Below are positions 54,091 through 63,934 of a stretch of 64,000 nucleotides of DNA, one piece after another. Position numbers and translations under genes: made by a program. The stretch's first letter is position 1. Every line of letters starts with the position of its first letter. The notes below the pieces were generated by a model. It ran no database searches. It worked only from the letters and a program-made list of their open reading frames with translations, and was not told the origin of the DNA. Source of the DNA: Methanobacterium veterum (GTDB lineage Archaea; Methanobacteriota; Methanobacteria; Methanobacteriales; Methanobacteriaceae); the NCBI RefSeq assembly GCF_000745485.1, contig NZ_KN050694.1, positions 199,408 through 263,407 of the forward strand, given 5' to 3'.

Positions 54091-54301
54091 ATTAATCAGT
54101 TTTATTACTTTTTTTTAAATTATATTGATTCTAAATTTCAAAATAGCGGTTCTAAATTTGTTTTTAATTTCCGCAACATAAAATTAGATGAAAAATAAGT
54201 TTTTGCAAATTTAGCGTCCTTAAATTAAATTTATTAAAAACAAACATTAACTGATTCTTTATTAAATTAGTTCAAAATTATCAAGAATCTATTTTTAGAT
54301 A

Positions 54302-54682
54302 CTATTTAATTTCTGGAGCGATCCAGTCTATAAATCTTTGAACATCATCAGTTTCAATTTCAACGTCAATTTCTCCCAGTGGAGATAGATCATCTTCTAC
54401 AAAATTGGGAACCCCAACAAATGCTGCCTGTTTACTTAATTTGAAATGAATTTTATTTGCACCAATTCCTTTTAACATCATTTTCCTGGCAACACCTCTG
54501 ATTTTCCTTTCCCTGAGTTCCTTACGTAAATTTGTAATTGATTCTTTTTCACCAGATACAAGGACATAATTTTCCCCTATTTCTATATCATCATAATCAA
54601 ACATGTTTTTCAGTGTTTTGGTGACTTTGTCAATATCTTCTGTGGGATTCAATTCAGTCTTAGCATATATCTTACAGTTCAT
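54302..54682 (-). CDS. UPF0201 family protein
   Basis: The 126-residue product from ATG 54682 (CAGGAG upstream) matches the archaeal UPF0201 family: NCKIYAKTELNPTEDIDKV at the start, ITNLRKELRERKIRGVARK in the middle, and KLSKQAAFVGVPNF with SPLGEIDVEI at the end. Members have an RNA-binding-like alpha/beta fold; the role is unknown. The longer frame to 54739 adds non-conserved residues. It lies downstream of the UPF0200 gene, separated by the second hairpin cluster. Confidence 0.8.
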   Translation of the reverse strand: MNCKIYAKTELNPTEDIDKVTKTLKNMFDYDDIEIGENYVLVSGEKESITNLRKELRERKIRGVARKMMLKGIGANKIHFKLSKQAAFVGVPNFVEDDLSPLGEIDVEIETDDVQRFIDWIAPEIK

Positions 54683-54773
54683 TTTTATAAACTCCTGCGG
54701 GTGTGAATTAATTTTAGATTTTTTAATCTTAACAATCAAAAATCAAGGATTAATCAGTGTTTTTTTTAACTAC

Positions 54774-54901
54774 GAAAACCGAAGATTTTCTGTGTTTGAA
54801 AATTAAAGCATGCGAATCCCTAAAAAATCGTAGATTTTTGGGGCCGGCAAAACTACGTTTTTGGTGTAAAAACCACAAGCAAAAATCTATGATTTTTGCT
54901 T
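54774..54901. repeat. Cluster 2 of tandem hairpins
   Basis: It includes GAAAA/TTTTC (54,774-54,790, one mismatch inside), AAAAATC-GTA-GATTTTT (54,823-54,839), CAAAAC-TAC-GTTTTTG (54,848-54,863) and AAGCAAAAATC-TAT-GATTTTTGCTT (54,877-54,901, an 11-bp perfect stem). The last one overlaps the 3' end of the UPF0200 gene, whose stop codon lies in it. GCAAAAATC/GATTTTTGC is shared with cluster 3. Confidence 0.7.
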
Positions 54902-55453
54902 AGTGTTTTTAACCTCATTTTTTAATATGCTGCGTATTGAATTTTTAAACTTCCAGACCGGCCCTTCATTTACTATCATATAATCTGATGTGGCTATAAC
55001 GTTACCTATCCCAAATTTAAGTTCTCTATTATCTCTTTTTATAAATTCTGCCACATTACTGGAATCATCTTCTCTTTTTCTTCTTTTTAATCTACCAAAG
55101 CGTGTTTTAGGGCTGGAATGGATAGCGATAATTTTAAATGTTTTAAAATTTTTCTTAAATATTTTTACTTCATACGGGCTTCTTATACCTTCGATTATAA
55201 ATTTTAATTCACATTCTGCAGTTTCATCTTTTGAATGCTCTTTAATTAGTTCTACACATCTTTCTGCAACTACATAGTCGCCATACTCTTCACGTAGTTT
55301 AACTGCAGTTTCCCCAATTTCAGCGTTTCTTTTTACTGCTTCATCTCTTATAACATCGCCCATTCGTATTATATTGACATCCATATTCTTAGCAACTCTT
55401 GCTACGATGCTCTTACCTGATCCTGGTAGTCCTGTTACTCCTATTACCTGCAT
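54887..55453 (-). CDS. UPF0200 family P-loop kinase-like protein
   Basis: ATG 55453 is chosen since GAGTGAGATC precedes it and the P-loop begins at the expected distance: MQVIGVTGLPGSGKS, with GLPGSGKS at 8-15. The 188-residue product resembles dephospho-CoA kinase and adenylate kinase folds (RMGDVIRDEA, IIEGIRSPYEV). Its substrate is unknown. It directly follows the phosphopantoate ligase gene of the CoA pathway on the same strand, which makes a nucleotide or CoA-related kinase role attractive. The C-terminus (KNTKQKS) is formed by a hairpin-repeat sequence. Confidence 0.8.
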   Translation of the reverse strand: MQVIGVTGLPGSGKSIVARVAKNMDVNIIRMGDVIRDEAVKRNAEIGETAVKLREEYGDYVVAERCVELIKEHSKDETAECELKFIIEGIRSPYEVKIFKKNFKTFKIIAIHSSPKTRFGRLKRRKREDDSSNVAEFIKRDNRELKFGIGNVIATSDYMIVNEGPVWKFKNSIRSILKNEVKNTKQKS

Positions 55454-55507
55454 GATCTCACTCTTTAATGATTTCAGTGATAAGTCCATTGTTTTGAAAT
55501 TTCATCG

Positions 55508-56257
55508 TTATTCAAATTCCTTAATGGAATTTAACATAATCTTCAATGATTCTTTAAGGTTATTAATATTGTTAAAATTATCCATCAGTTTTTTTAGTTC
55601 ATCTGGGTTCTTAGTCTTAAGTTTATTTACTTTATGGGTAAGACACGGCATTGCCCTTGTAATATTGTCGACTACAGTTAATGATGCAGTTTTAGCTGTC
55701 CGTGATAATGGATTTAAGTCTATAGCTATTACAAATTTACCTTCCTTTACCAGCGCTTCTGTTCTGTCACCATCTTCCAGTGGAACCAGGATCACATCTG
55801 CTTTATACATACCTTCAGGGCTGACGCTTCCCCTTGGACTATCCAGACCTTCAATATGTTTGAAATCTTCCTCTTCTGTACCTAAAATTTCTCCGGCTCC
55901 CTGATCTTTTAAAAATTTCCAGATGGTTTTAACTCTTTCAGGAGTTCGGTAAAAAAGGTTTATCTCAATTTTTGCCCCTAAAGCTTCTGCTAATTCTACA
56001 ACATGCTCTGGAACAAGGGCAGTGGTGTTACCATTTACAGATATAACTGGATTTTTTGCAAGGATTAAAGCTGCAGCTGCTGCTTCTATAGCTTTTTCTG
56101 CAGTTTCAGTTGTTTTTTCTCCAATTAAATAATCAAAAGCTTCTCCTCTTCCATGGGCTATCATTCCAGAATCGGCTAAAATTCCAGATTTATATGCATT
56201 TACAATTTTATCTCTTGAAATTAAAGATTTATATCTTGGATGGCTCTTTGGTATCAT
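55508..56257 (-). CDS. 4-phosphopantoate-beta-alanine ligase
   Basis: This archaeal enzyme joins 4-phosphopantoate to beta-alanine, giving 4'-phosphopantothenate for CoA synthesis in place of the bacterial PanC route. The 249-residue product begins IPKSHPRYKSLISRDKIV and contains GMIAHGRGEAFDYLIGE, PVISVNGNTTALVP, INLFYRTPERV and DGDRTEALVKEGK, all conserved family segments. Length is normal. It leads a leftward unit with the UPF0200 gene. Confidence 0.88.
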   Translation of the reverse strand: MIPKSHPRYKSLISRDKIVNAYKSGILADSGMIAHGRGEAFDYLIGEKTTETAEKAIEAAAAALILAKNPVISVNGNTTALVPEHVVELAEALGAKIEINLFYRTPERVKTIWKFLKDQGAGEILGTEEEDFKHIEGLDSPRGSVSPEGMYKADVILVPLEDGDRTEALVKEGKFVIAIDLNPLSRTAKTASLTVVDNITRAMPCLTHKVNKLKTKNPDELKKLMDNFNNINNLKESLKIMLNSIKEFE

Positions 56258-56700
56258 ATTAATTAGTCCTGTAAAATTTAATTAATCAGTAAAAATTCTA
56301 TATCCTGGCTATTTTATTATATTAATAAGGTATAGCTATTTATTTAATATTCAAATGTCTGTATAATTATCAATACTTCTATTAACCCAGATATGATTTT
56401 ATAAGATAGTTAAAAAGATCTATATTCCTAATTTTTTGTTACATTAACTATGTATAAACACATACTTATAGCCTCAGAGTTTGAGGTAATTAATTGAAAT
56501 GCACTCCAGGGGTTCCCTGTTAATTAACTTTCATAAAACTTTTAATTACAGCTTTTCTGTTTATAATATGGCCTTAATTAAATATTTAAACTAGCAAGTA
56601 ATATATGAAACATATTTAAAAGAAATTAAAACAATTCATATAATTGTTTTAATGCAAAGATATTTTTAACCAGTATGATATAAAATAATACGGGGATAAC
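56258..56700. other. Divergent intergenic region with two GC hairpins
   Basis: About 440 bp between divergent genes. CCTCA (56,472-56,476)/TGAGG (56,482-56,486) and CAGGG-GTT-CCCTG (56,507-56,519) stand out from AT-rich surroundings, flanked by TTAATT/AATTAA. A small structured RNA is possible; no coding frame was found. Confidence 0.45.
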
Positions 56701-56955
56701 ATGAAAGAAAGAATAGAAATAAACAGGCCAGATAATGATAATGAACCAATTGGAAGACCTGAGGGAAGAGAAATAAAAAAAAGCAGAGTTAACAAATGGG
56801 GCATATATCTAAGTATCATTGTTATTGTGGCTGGTTTAATTTGGTATGCTATAAACATGGGATATATTCCTATGGAATTTATAAAACAGCAGGCCGGCCC
56901 AATATTAGTCGTGCTGATTGGACTATTAATTTTAATAAAATCACTATCGAGATAA
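56701..56955 (+). CDS. Small membrane protein, LiaI/DUF5668-like
   Basis: The 84-residue product has a charged N-terminus (about 1-33) and two membrane segments (about 35-51 and 66-80) with the QQAGPILVVLIGLLIL pattern typical of LiaI/LiaF-type segments. GGGGATAAC precedes ATG 56701. A role in envelope stress sensing is known for bacterial relatives; here it is only a guess. Confidence 0.6.
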   Translation: MKERIEINRPDNDNEPIGRPEGREIKKSRVNKWGIYLSIIVIVAGLIWYAINMGYIPMEFIKQQAGPILVVLIGLLILIKSLSR

Positions 56956-57068
56956 GGTAAAATAATTTTTTTAGGAAAAATTGTTTAAATACTAAATTTG
57001 GACATTTTTGAACTAAAAATTTGAGTTTAATGAAATCTTGTTTAAACCACAAGGTAAGAGGCGTTTAT

Positions 57069-58097
57069 ATGAAAGATATATTAGAAAAATTATCAAATGC
57101 AGCTGGAGTATCCGGTTTTGAAGAAAATATTCGAGAAATTATAACAGATGAAGTAAAAGACCATGTGGATGAAATCGAAACCGATAATCTTGGTAACCTC
57201 ATAATGGTTAAAAAAGGGAAAGAAAATGGGAAAAAGATAATGCTTGCAGCCCATATGGATGAAATTGGGCTAATGGTAAGACACATTGATAAAGATGGAT
57301 TCATTAAATTCTCTAAAATTGGGGGAATAAATGACCAGATGCTTTTAAACCAGGAAGTTTATATCCACACAGATAATGGGAAAGTTCTGGGAGTTTTAGG
57401 TTCAAAACCACCCCACAGGATGAAAGCAGCAGAGAGAAAAAAAGCTGTTGAATATGAAAATATGTTCATAGACATCGGGGCAAAGGACAAAGAAGAAGCA
57501 GAGAAAATAGTCAATGTTGGTGATGTTGCAACAATTAAACGTGAATTTTCCACACTTAGAGGTTCTATTGTTGCAGGGAAGGCATTTGATAATAGGGTAG
57601 GCTGTTTAGTGCTTATTGAAGTTATGAAAAGGATTAAAAGCGACGCTACCATATATGCCGTTGGAACTGTACAGGAAGAAGTTGGACTTAAAGGAGCAAA
57701 AACTTCAGCATTTAAAATAAATCCTGATTTAGCTATAGCTTTAGATGTTACAATATCTGGGGACCACCCTGGAATTAAGGAAGACGAAGCCCCTGCAAAA
57801 CTTGGAGGCGGACCTGCTATAATTTTAACTGATGCCAGTGGAAGAGGTATAATAACTCATTCTAAAGTCAAAAAACTCCTTATTGAAGCAGCTGAAAGAG
57901 AAGATATTCCATATCAGCTTGAAGTAAGTGAAGGCGGTACCACAGATGCAACAGCAATTCACCTTACAAGGGAAGGAATTCCTACAGGTGTTTTATCAGC
58001 TCCAACAAGGTATATTCACACACCAGTTGAGGTTGTAGACCTTGATGATGTTGAAAATACTGTAAAATTACTGGTGGCTGCACTTGAAAATGCTTAA
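57069..58097 (+). CDS. M42 family aminopeptidase
   Basis: ATG 57069 (after GAGGCGTTTAT) gives a 342-residue enzyme that starts at the family N-terminus. Metal ligands and catalytic residues are visible: H62 and D64 (AAHMDEIGL), D174 (GKAFDNRVG), E203-E204 ([11 protein letters not shown]), D226 (ALDVTISGD) and H317 (RYIHTPVE). Such di-metal peptidases form tetrahedral dodecamers that trim peptides in the cytosol of archaea. All key residues are present. Confidence 0.92.
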   Translation: MKDILEKLSNAAGVSGFEENIREIITDEVKDHVDEIETDNLGNLIMVKKGKENGKKIMLAAHMDEIGLMVRHIDKDGFIKFSKIGGINDQMLLNQEVYIHTDNGKVLGVLGSKPPHRMKAAERKKAVEYENMFIDIGAKDKEEAEKIVNVGDVATIKREFSTLRGSIVAGKAFDNRVGCLVLIEVMKRIKSDATIYAVGTVQEEVGLKGAKTSAFKINPDLAIALDVTISGDHPGIKEDEAPAKLGGGPAIILTDASGRGIITHSKVKKLLIEAAEREDIPYQLEVSEGGTTDATAIHLTREGIPTGVLSAPTRYIHTPVEVVDLDDVENTVKLLVAALENA

Positions 58098-58370
58098 TAA
58101 TTAAACTTTATATTTTAATTATTTTATTTTTTAAACACAAATTTGTTTTAAAATCAGTTAGAATAGAATGAAAGTAAAAAAACCTTTTTCTGGGATATTA
58201 TTAAACTTTGGTTTTATATTAATTATTTTGAATATGTAACTTTATTTAGTTTGTATCAATTATAATTTTTAGTATGTTGAATGGGAGTTTAATAAATATA
58301 GTTTACACGTTGTAACTTATTTTCAAGTTACTGTGTACTAAACGCTTAGTGATGGAATATGGTGGTTAAG

Positions 58371-58631
58371 ATGGCAGAGCATGAACATAATGATATAGAT
58401 TTAAAAGAATTTGAAGAAGGAAATAAAGAACTGGAAGAACATATAGCTAAAAACAAAGAAGAAGCACTGGGTGTTTTAAAGAAATTATTTAAGCCTTTAT
58501 ATGGGAATAAATGGAGTAAAGAACAAGATGAAGATATAGAGTTGTTGTTAAAATCTATAATGGATATGGCAGTATGTGAAGCTTTAATCGATGTTAGGCT
58601 CGCCTTTTTAAATTATGGCGAAGAAGAGTAA
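58371..58631 (+). CDS. Unknown acidic 86-residue protein
   Basis: ATG 58371 follows GGTGGTTAAG and is preferred to the in-frame ATG at 58359. The product is highly acidic (HNDIDLKEFEEGNKELEEHI) with a hydrophobic helix pair near the C-terminus (LLLKSIMDMAVCEALIDVRLAF). No family was recognised. It has its own upstream region of about 270 bp with plain AT-rich DNA. Confidence 0.55.
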   Translation: MAEHEHNDIDLKEFEEGNKELEEHIAKNKEEALGVLKKLFKPLYGNKWSKEQDEDIELLLKSIMDMAVCEALIDVRLAFLNYGEEE

Positions 58632-58667
58632 TTAAAAAAGTAGAATGTAAATTGGATATAAATATAC

Positions 58668-59375
58668 TTATTTAGGTTCTGAACTGGATAGTATTTCAAT
58701 TCCAGTTGAATTTATTTCATAGGTCATGAATTGAGTAGGTGTTTTAGTGCTCCTCATTTTCACGATATCCATTACTCTTTCCCTACGGCCTGTGTATGGA
58801 TTTTCACGTTTCATGAGCTTTATAGCTCCATAAACTGAAAATAATGCCAGTTCATTAAATTCTTGGGAAGTGGCACTGTCAAGTATCACAAGTGCAGTAA
58901 TGTCCCTCTTTTTCAGTTCATATACCAGCAGATCGAAGCGGTCTCTAAATTCATAAGGTGTTAACTTAGCGGTGTAACTTCCAAGGCTGTCTAAAATAAT
59001 GACTTCAATATCTTCAGGAATGTTTTGTAGAATTTTAGCAAAGTTACCCTTCATAGTACCAATATCTATGCTCATTGCAGCCTCAGTTACCTTTGCTCTA
59101 GCTCCTGCCAGTTCAATGAAAGTTAAAAGGCCATTTTCCTGGAATTTTTCTAAATTCCAGTTGAAAGAGTTACCCTGTGTATTAAGATCATGAGCGTCTT
59201 CTTCTGTAGTTATGTATGCTGTTTTAAGTCCTTGATCACAGCTGTTTTTTGCAAAATGAAGTCCAAATATTGTTTTTCCGGAACCTGCATCCCCTGTAAG
59301 AAGCATTGTCCTACTTGCCGGAAATCCGCCGGTAATGTGATCTAATACTGATATGCCTGTTTTTACTCTTTCCAA
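58668..59375 (-). CDS. KaiC/RecA-like ATPase, single domain
   Basis: The frame extends to 59507, but AAAGGAGA sits just before TTG 59375, where similarity begins ([17 protein letters not shown]). The 235-residue product has Walker A GDAGSGKT (28-35), the double Glu of KaiC-type ATPases (E58-E59) and Walker B IILDS (D129). Archaeal single-domain KaiC-like proteins take part in signalling. It lies 46 bp downstream of a response regulator gene on the same strand, so the two likely form one signalling unit. Confidence 0.82.
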   Translation of the reverse strand: MERVKTGISVLDHITGGFPASRTMLLTGDAGSGKTIFGLHFAKNSCDQGLKTAYITTEEDAHDLNTQGNSFNWNLEKFQENGLLTFIELAGARAKVTEAAMSIDIGTMKGNFAKILQNIPEDIEVIILDSLGSYTAKLTPYEFRDRFDLLVYELKKRDITALVILDSATSQEFNELALFSVYGAIKLMKRENPYTGRRERVMDIVKMRSTKTPTQFMTYEINSTGIEILSSSEPK

Positions 59376-59421
59376 TGTTATGTCTCCTTTAACTCTATAT
59401 AAATAAAATAAGTTAACTTCA

Positions 59422-60672
59422 TTATTTAAGTATATGGTCTTTAGCCAGTATAAATTCAAATGTACATTTATCTGAACCTTCAGCCATGCATGATATCTGT
59501 TCCACATTGCCTTTAATAGATGTCCATGTAAAACTACGTAATATAATTATTCTGCATATCATGCAGAACATAGGACTGTATTCTGCTTCTTTTTCCCATG
59601 GACAATTTGAAAATTTAAGATAATTTTGGTGATTTTCTAATGTATCCTCTGCTTCAATACCCAGATTTGATAGAAATCCTTTTATCCATTTAGTATAGTA
59701 GTTTAAGATATTTTCATTTAAATTGGGTTTACCTTCTTCAAACTTTGGTTTCATGTTTATTTCAAAACGGTCTGAAAAACTTTTTGCAATATTATTTCTT
59801 ATCTGAGGAGGTATATTTGATGCAAATACAGGCATAGCACTTAAAAGGAAACCGAAAAGCTCACCTCTAGCTTTTTCTTTTAAAAGCTGTTCTTTTTCTT
59901 TTTCAGCATTCTTACGTTCTGTTATGTCTTGGAATATAAGTACGATACCATTTATATTGTTTTTATCATCTTTGATAGGGGAACTTGTGTCATCAATTGG
60001 TATATGTCTCCCATTTTTAGTTATCAAAATGGTGTGATCTTTCATACCAGTTATGGAACCTTTTTGAAGCACTTCTGTAACTGGACTTTCTACTGGACTG
60101 CCAGTTTCTTCATTAATAATTTTAAAAATACTTTCCAATGGTTTTCCTAAAGCCTCATCCTGTTTCCATTCTGTAATCTTTTGAGCAATGGGGTTCATGA
60201 ATGTGATGCATCCATCTTTATCAGTGGTAATTACAGCATCACCAATACTTTCAAGAGTTGTAGAAAGCCATTTCTCATTTGCCTTTAATTTGCTTTCCAT
60301 TTCATACTTGTAGAGCGCAACTTCAATGGCACTGTGCAGTTCTCTATCTTCGAAAGGTTTAATAATGTAACCAAAAGGACCTGTTATTTTAGCTCTTTTA
60401 AGGGTTCTTTCATCAGAATATGCTGTTAGATATACGACAGGGATATCAAGATTATCTTTTATTTGTTGGGCAGCGTCAATACCGTCCATTTCTCCCTTTA
60501 GTACAATATCCATAAGTACTAGATCAGGATTAGTTTCCGAAGCTTTTTCTACAGCTTCTTCACCTGAAGACGTGATTGCAGGCACGATATAACCCATATT
60601 TTCCAGCCTGTGTTTGATATCCATGGCTACAATACTTTCATCTTCAACAACAAGAATTTTAAAAGATGCCAT
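59422..60672 (-). CDS. Response regulator with PAS and C-terminal methanogen output domain
   Basis: The 416-residue product has a receiver domain (1-125) with the phospho-acceptor D55 ([10 protein letters not shown]) and acidic pocket E11-D11 region, a PAS domain (about 130-255; [31 protein letters not shown]), a short coiled coil, and a C-terminal domain (about 275-416) with several Cys ([30 protein letters not shown]) consistent with the methanogen output domain MetOD1. The Cys set could bind metal or sense redox. No histidine kinase is adjacent; the KaiC-like gene follows. Confidence 0.82.
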   Translation of the reverse strand: MASFKILVVEDESIVAMDIKHRLENMGYIVPAITSSGEEAVEKASETNPDLVLMDIVLKGEMDGIDAAQQIKDNLDIPVVYLTAYSDERTLKRAKITGPFGYIIKPFEDRELHSAIEVALYKYEMESKLKANEKWLSTTLESIGDAVITTDKDGCITFMNPIAQKITEWKQDEALGKPLESIFKIINEETGSPVESPVTEVLQKGSITGMKDHTILITKNGRHIPIDDTSSPIKDDKNNINGIVLIFQDITERKNAEKEKEQLLKEKARGELFGFLLSAMPVFASNIPPQIRNNIAKSFSDRFEINMKPKFEEGKPNLNENILNYYTKWIKGFLSNLGIEAEDTLENHQNYLKFSNCPWEKEAEYSPMFCMICRIIILRSFTWTSIKGNVEQISCMAEGSDKCTFEFILAKDHILK

Positions 60673-60750
60673 AATGCATACTATTTTAAAGCTTTAAATA
60701 TATTAATATTGCCTTTTGCACACAATCATAAAGGATTTATAAGATTCATA

Positions 60751-62526
60751 CTAAGCAGTACTGCTTTTATGCAGGTGCTTGTAGATGATAAATGCTAAGT
60801 TTTTATTTATACTCTCAACACTTGCTAACTCTTCAACACTGGCATTTTTTATGCTGTTAATGTCACCAAAATGTTTAAGCAGTTTTATTTTTCGTTTTTC
60901 CCCAACTCCCTTTATCCCGTCAAGCACAGAATACTTCAATTCGCGAGATCTAAGTTTTTTATGGTAAGTAACTGCAAATCTATGTGCTTCATCTCTTATC
61001 CTCTGCAGGAGATGTAAAGCTTCGGAATTTCTAGGTAAAATTATGGGGGTCGAATTATTTGGGACAAATACATGCTCGAATTCTTTAGCTAACCCAATAG
61101 TAGGTATATCGTCCAAATTAAATGATTTTAAAACGTCTAATGCCACATTAAGCTGTCCTTTTCCTCCATCTACTATGATAAGATCCGGCTTTTTATCCTC
61201 ATCTCCAGTGGCAATCTTGCTGTACCTTCTGCTTAAAACATCCCGCATCATGGCATAATCATCAGGACCAGGAATTTCTACTTTAAATTTTCGATATTTA
61301 CTTTTTTTAGGCATGCCGTCTTCAAAAACAACCATAGATCCAACTGCATGTTTGCCGCTGATATTTGAAATATCAAAACATTCAATATGTCTTGGTATTC
61401 TAGGGAGTTTAATGTATCTTTGAAGATCAAGCAAAGTATTTCTGACTTCTTTCTCTTGATTCTTAATTATTTCCGCATTTTTAGCTACCATCTGAACCAA
61501 ACGGGTTTCTGTTACATTTTTAGGAGTTCTAAGAGCTACTTCATATTCCTGGTTGGAAGACAACCATTCTTCAATCAGATCCTTTTCATCAGGTTTGTAC
61601 TGTATAATAATTTCTGACGGCACATGTCTTGGGCTCATATAATACTGTTTTAGAAATGCTGAAAGGATTTTATCTGGTAATGTGCCTTCCGTTCCGCTCA
61701 TTAAGAAATCATCTTTTCCGATGATTTTGCCGTCTCTTATGGAAAATACAACTACACAAGCCAGTTTTTCATCGTATGAACATGCTATTACGTCCTGTTC
61801 AAGGCCTCTATCAAATTCTATTTTCTGTTTTTCAAGAATGCTGTCTACAGACATAATTTGATCCCGCAGTACTGCTGCCTTTTCGAATTCATGGTTCTCT
61901 GCAGCTTCTACCATCATCTTATTTAGCATATCAATTATTTTATTATATTTACCCTCAAAGAACAGGTTAATTTTCTCTACAATTTCATTGTAAGATGTTT
62001 CAGTTATTTTGCCTCCGCATGGAGCACTGCAAAGATGAATTTGATAGTTGAGACATGGCCCGTCCATTTTCCTGCAGGCCCTTATTTTAAAAATAGCTTT
62101 TAATGATTTGACCATCCTCCTTACAGATCCAACATCTGTAAATGGTCCATAGTAAAATGCACCATCATCTCTAACATTTCTTGTAATTAAAATCCTTGGA
62201 AACTTTTCGTTGGTTATTTTAATATAGGGATATCTTTTGTCATCCTTTAATCGAATATTATACTTTGGTTTGTACTTTTTTATGAGATTGGATTCCAGAA
62301 TAAGTGCTTCTTTTTCTGTATCTGTTATAATATACTCTAAGTTATGAAAATGGCTCATGAGCAATTTTGTTTTTAAAGGTAATTCTGATTTGCTGAAATA
62401 GGATTTGACTCTTTTAATTAATGATTTAGCCTTTCCAACGTAGATTACATCGTCATCAATATTTCTCATTATATATACGCCGGGTTTATTGGGTAAATTA
62501 TCTGGATTACTGCAACGATTTGACAT
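60751..62526 (-). CDS. uvrC: Excinuclease ABC subunit C
   Basis: UvrC makes both incisions in nucleotide excision repair. The 591-residue product has the GIY-YIG domain (GVYIMRN, VIYVGKAKSL), a Cys cluster (C-x-C region RACRKMDGPCLNYQIHLCSAPC), the UVR motif (about 200-235), the RNase H-like second nuclease (IECFDISNISGKHAVGSMVVF, LIIVDGGKGQL) and a C-terminal helix-hairpin-helix (LDGIKGVGEKRKIKLLKHF). Length and domain order are complete. uvrA and uvrB are not in this window. Confidence 0.93.
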   Translation of the reverse strand: MSNRCSNPDNLPNKPGVYIMRNIDDDVIYVGKAKSLIKRVKSYFSKSELPLKTKLLMSHFHNLEYIITDTEKEALILESNLIKKYKPKYNIRLKDDKRYPYIKITNEKFPRILITRNVRDDGAFYYGPFTDVGSVRRMVKSLKAIFKIRACRKMDGPCLNYQIHLCSAPCGGKITETSYNEIVEKINLFFEGKYNKIIDMLNKMMVEAAENHEFEKAAVLRDQIMSVDSILEKQKIEFDRGLEQDVIACSYDEKLACVVVFSIRDGKIIGKDDFLMSGTEGTLPDKILSAFLKQYYMSPRHVPSEIIIQYKPDEKDLIEEWLSSNQEYEVALRTPKNVTETRLVQMVAKNAEIIKNQEKEVRNTLLDLQRYIKLPRIPRHIECFDISNISGKHAVGSMVVFEDGMPKKSKYRKFKVEIPGPDDYAMMRDVLSRRYSKIATGDEDKKPDLIIVDGGKGQLNVALDVLKSFNLDDIPTIGLAKEFEHVFVPNNSTPIILPRNSEALHLLQRIRDEAHRFAVTYHKKLRSRELKYSVLDGIKGVGEKRKIKLLKHFGDINSIKNASVEELASVESINKNLAFIIYKHLHKSSTA

Positions 62527-62595
62527 TTAATCGCCTCTTGTATTTTTAGTGGTCTTGAATGTAATAAAAAAAGAAACACTGATTTAAGTGTTATT

Positions 62596-63384
62596 TTAAG
62601 AAATTATATTATCTCTTGTTTTAGGAGAAGCAACTTGCGGCCTTTTTACAGCGAAGGAATTATTCAAATCTTCATGCATCCCTTCTGCAATTTTTAATGG
62701 TATGCCAATAGCCATGTATTCTGGGGGGAACCATACGTTTCCAGTTGGATCTACAGGACCCACAAATGCAGTATCTTTTGGAGCTTTTTCAGCCATTCCT
62801 GCAGGGTAAGTAACAAAAGTTGCACATGAAGGGCCAAAAGCCATACTAATTGCATTAAATGGGTTTTTAGTTCTAAAGTGTATAATACTGCTTAAATTTC
62901 TTATTTGTTCTCCATTACCGAAGCAGAGGATTGATTTAACATCAACATTATCTTCTACATCTTCACATCTCTGTATTATAAGGTATTTCCCAAGTGGTTT
63001 TATTTCCCCAATGGATTCTAAAAACCCTTCAACATACTCCGGTCCAGCTTTAAGATATTCTGCTTCCCCACCTCTAAATTTTTCATTTCCTGTAGAAACG
63101 AAGTATTTAATGAATTTGAGGGGTTTAGTGAACCCTAAATATGTCATTGATCCAGGACAGCAGCCTTTAAGGGTATCTTTGCCAATATATAATGGAGGTT
63201 GATCTTCATTTATAGAAGCTAACATTATGGCTTTAGCAACGCAACGATCAAGAGAACACATAGGTACTGCCCCTTCAGGGATCGTTTCAGAACTATAAAC
63301 AGCTATGGGGTTTGTATTCAACTTTCCACCAATTTTAAGACTCTTTCCAATTTTTTTTATGGAACTATTTTCCGTTTTAACCAC
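62596..63384 (-). CDS. DUF169 family protein
   Basis: The 262-residue product matches DUF169: NPIAVYSSETIPEGAVPMCSLDRCVAKAI near the start, CCPGSMTYLGF, and SMAFGPSCATFVTYP in the C-terminal half. Several conserved Cys (CSLDRC, GCCPG, SCATF) hint at metal or cofactor binding. Members are frequent in methanogens and anaerobes, with unknown function. The start ATG 63384 lacks a strong SD. Confidence 0.75.
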   Translation of the reverse strand: MVKTENSSIKKIGKSLKIGGKLNTNPIAVYSSETIPEGAVPMCSLDRCVAKAIMLASINEDQPPLYIGKDTLKGCCPGSMTYLGFTKPLKFIKYFVSTGNEKFRGGEAEYLKAGPEYVEGFLESIGEIKPLGKYLIIQRCEDVEDNVDVKSILCFGNGEQIRNLSSIIHFRTKNPFNAISMAFGPSCATFVTYPAGMAEKAPKDTAFVGPVDPTGNVWFPPEYMAIGIPLKIAEGMHEDLNNSFAVKRPQVASPKTRDNIIS

Positions 63385-63860
63385 CTTATAAATTTATGAT
63401 TTATGTGGCTCTTGAAATCTATGATTTAGAGCATCGAAATAAGAAATTTCGAATGTTCAGAAAATATTGTCAAAATTGAAAATTTTGACACAGCAAAAAT
63501 CGCAGATTTTTGCATGCTTTGCATTTTTCTCAACCTTCATCTTTTTCTAAAAATTGATGTTCAGGAAAATCATATATTTTCCTTCAACCTCCAAAAATAT
63601 TAGAAATATTTTTGGGGTTCAGAAAATACGTAGTATTTTCTTCAACCTTCGTTATACCATCAATTATTTATATCATACTTCCCAATATTAATAAAGTTAT
63701 TTTCTTATAAGTTATAATAATATATATAAAAGTTATCTTTTTTTCAAAAAAGAGGAAAGAGAAATAAAAAGATTTAAGCAAGTATCTAAGAATAAAACAG
63801 TAATAAACGGATTAAAACGAATAAATTAGAAATTAAAATACTTATAAGGTGATTTAAGTA
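63385..63860. other. Terminal intergenic region with hairpin cluster 3
   Basis: The left 260 bp carries hairpin cluster 3 (63,408-63,641). The rest is AT-rich with a TATA-like TAATATATATAAAAG near 63,717, probably a promoter for the cluster side or a gene to the right. No intact gene is evident. Confidence 0.5.
63408..63641. repeat. Cluster 3 of seven tandem hairpins
   Basis: Dyads: GCTCT..AAATC-TAT-GATTT.AGAGC (63,408-63,432), TCGAAAT/ATTTCGA (63,434-63,452), GTCAAAATT-GAA-AATTTTGAC (63,469-63,489), GCAAAAATC-GCA-GATTTTTGC (63,493-63,513), AGGAAAAT/ATTTTCCT (63,563-63,583), CCAAAAATATT-AGA-AATATTTTTGG (63,591-63,615), AGAAAATAC-GTA-GTATTTTCT (63,621-63,641). Spacers in the right half repeat TTCAG before and CTTCAACCT after hairpins. 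Confidence 0.75.
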
Positions 63861-63934
63861 TCAAATATGGCTTTGTGTTACAGCTTCAAAATGACATTTA
63901 GGGCACCTATTACTTTTCTAATGCTCTTACTCAA
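63861..63934 (-). pseudogene. Possible broken zinc-finger microgene
   Basis: On the minus strand, TGCCCTAAATGT opens CPKCHFEAVTQSHI and a stop at 63,861-63,863. Upstream a TTG at 63,934 reads LSKSIRK in a frame one base off, and a TAG blocks the direct frame. A single-base frameshift in a roughly 24-residue protein would explain this. The evidence is thin. Confidence 0.2.
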
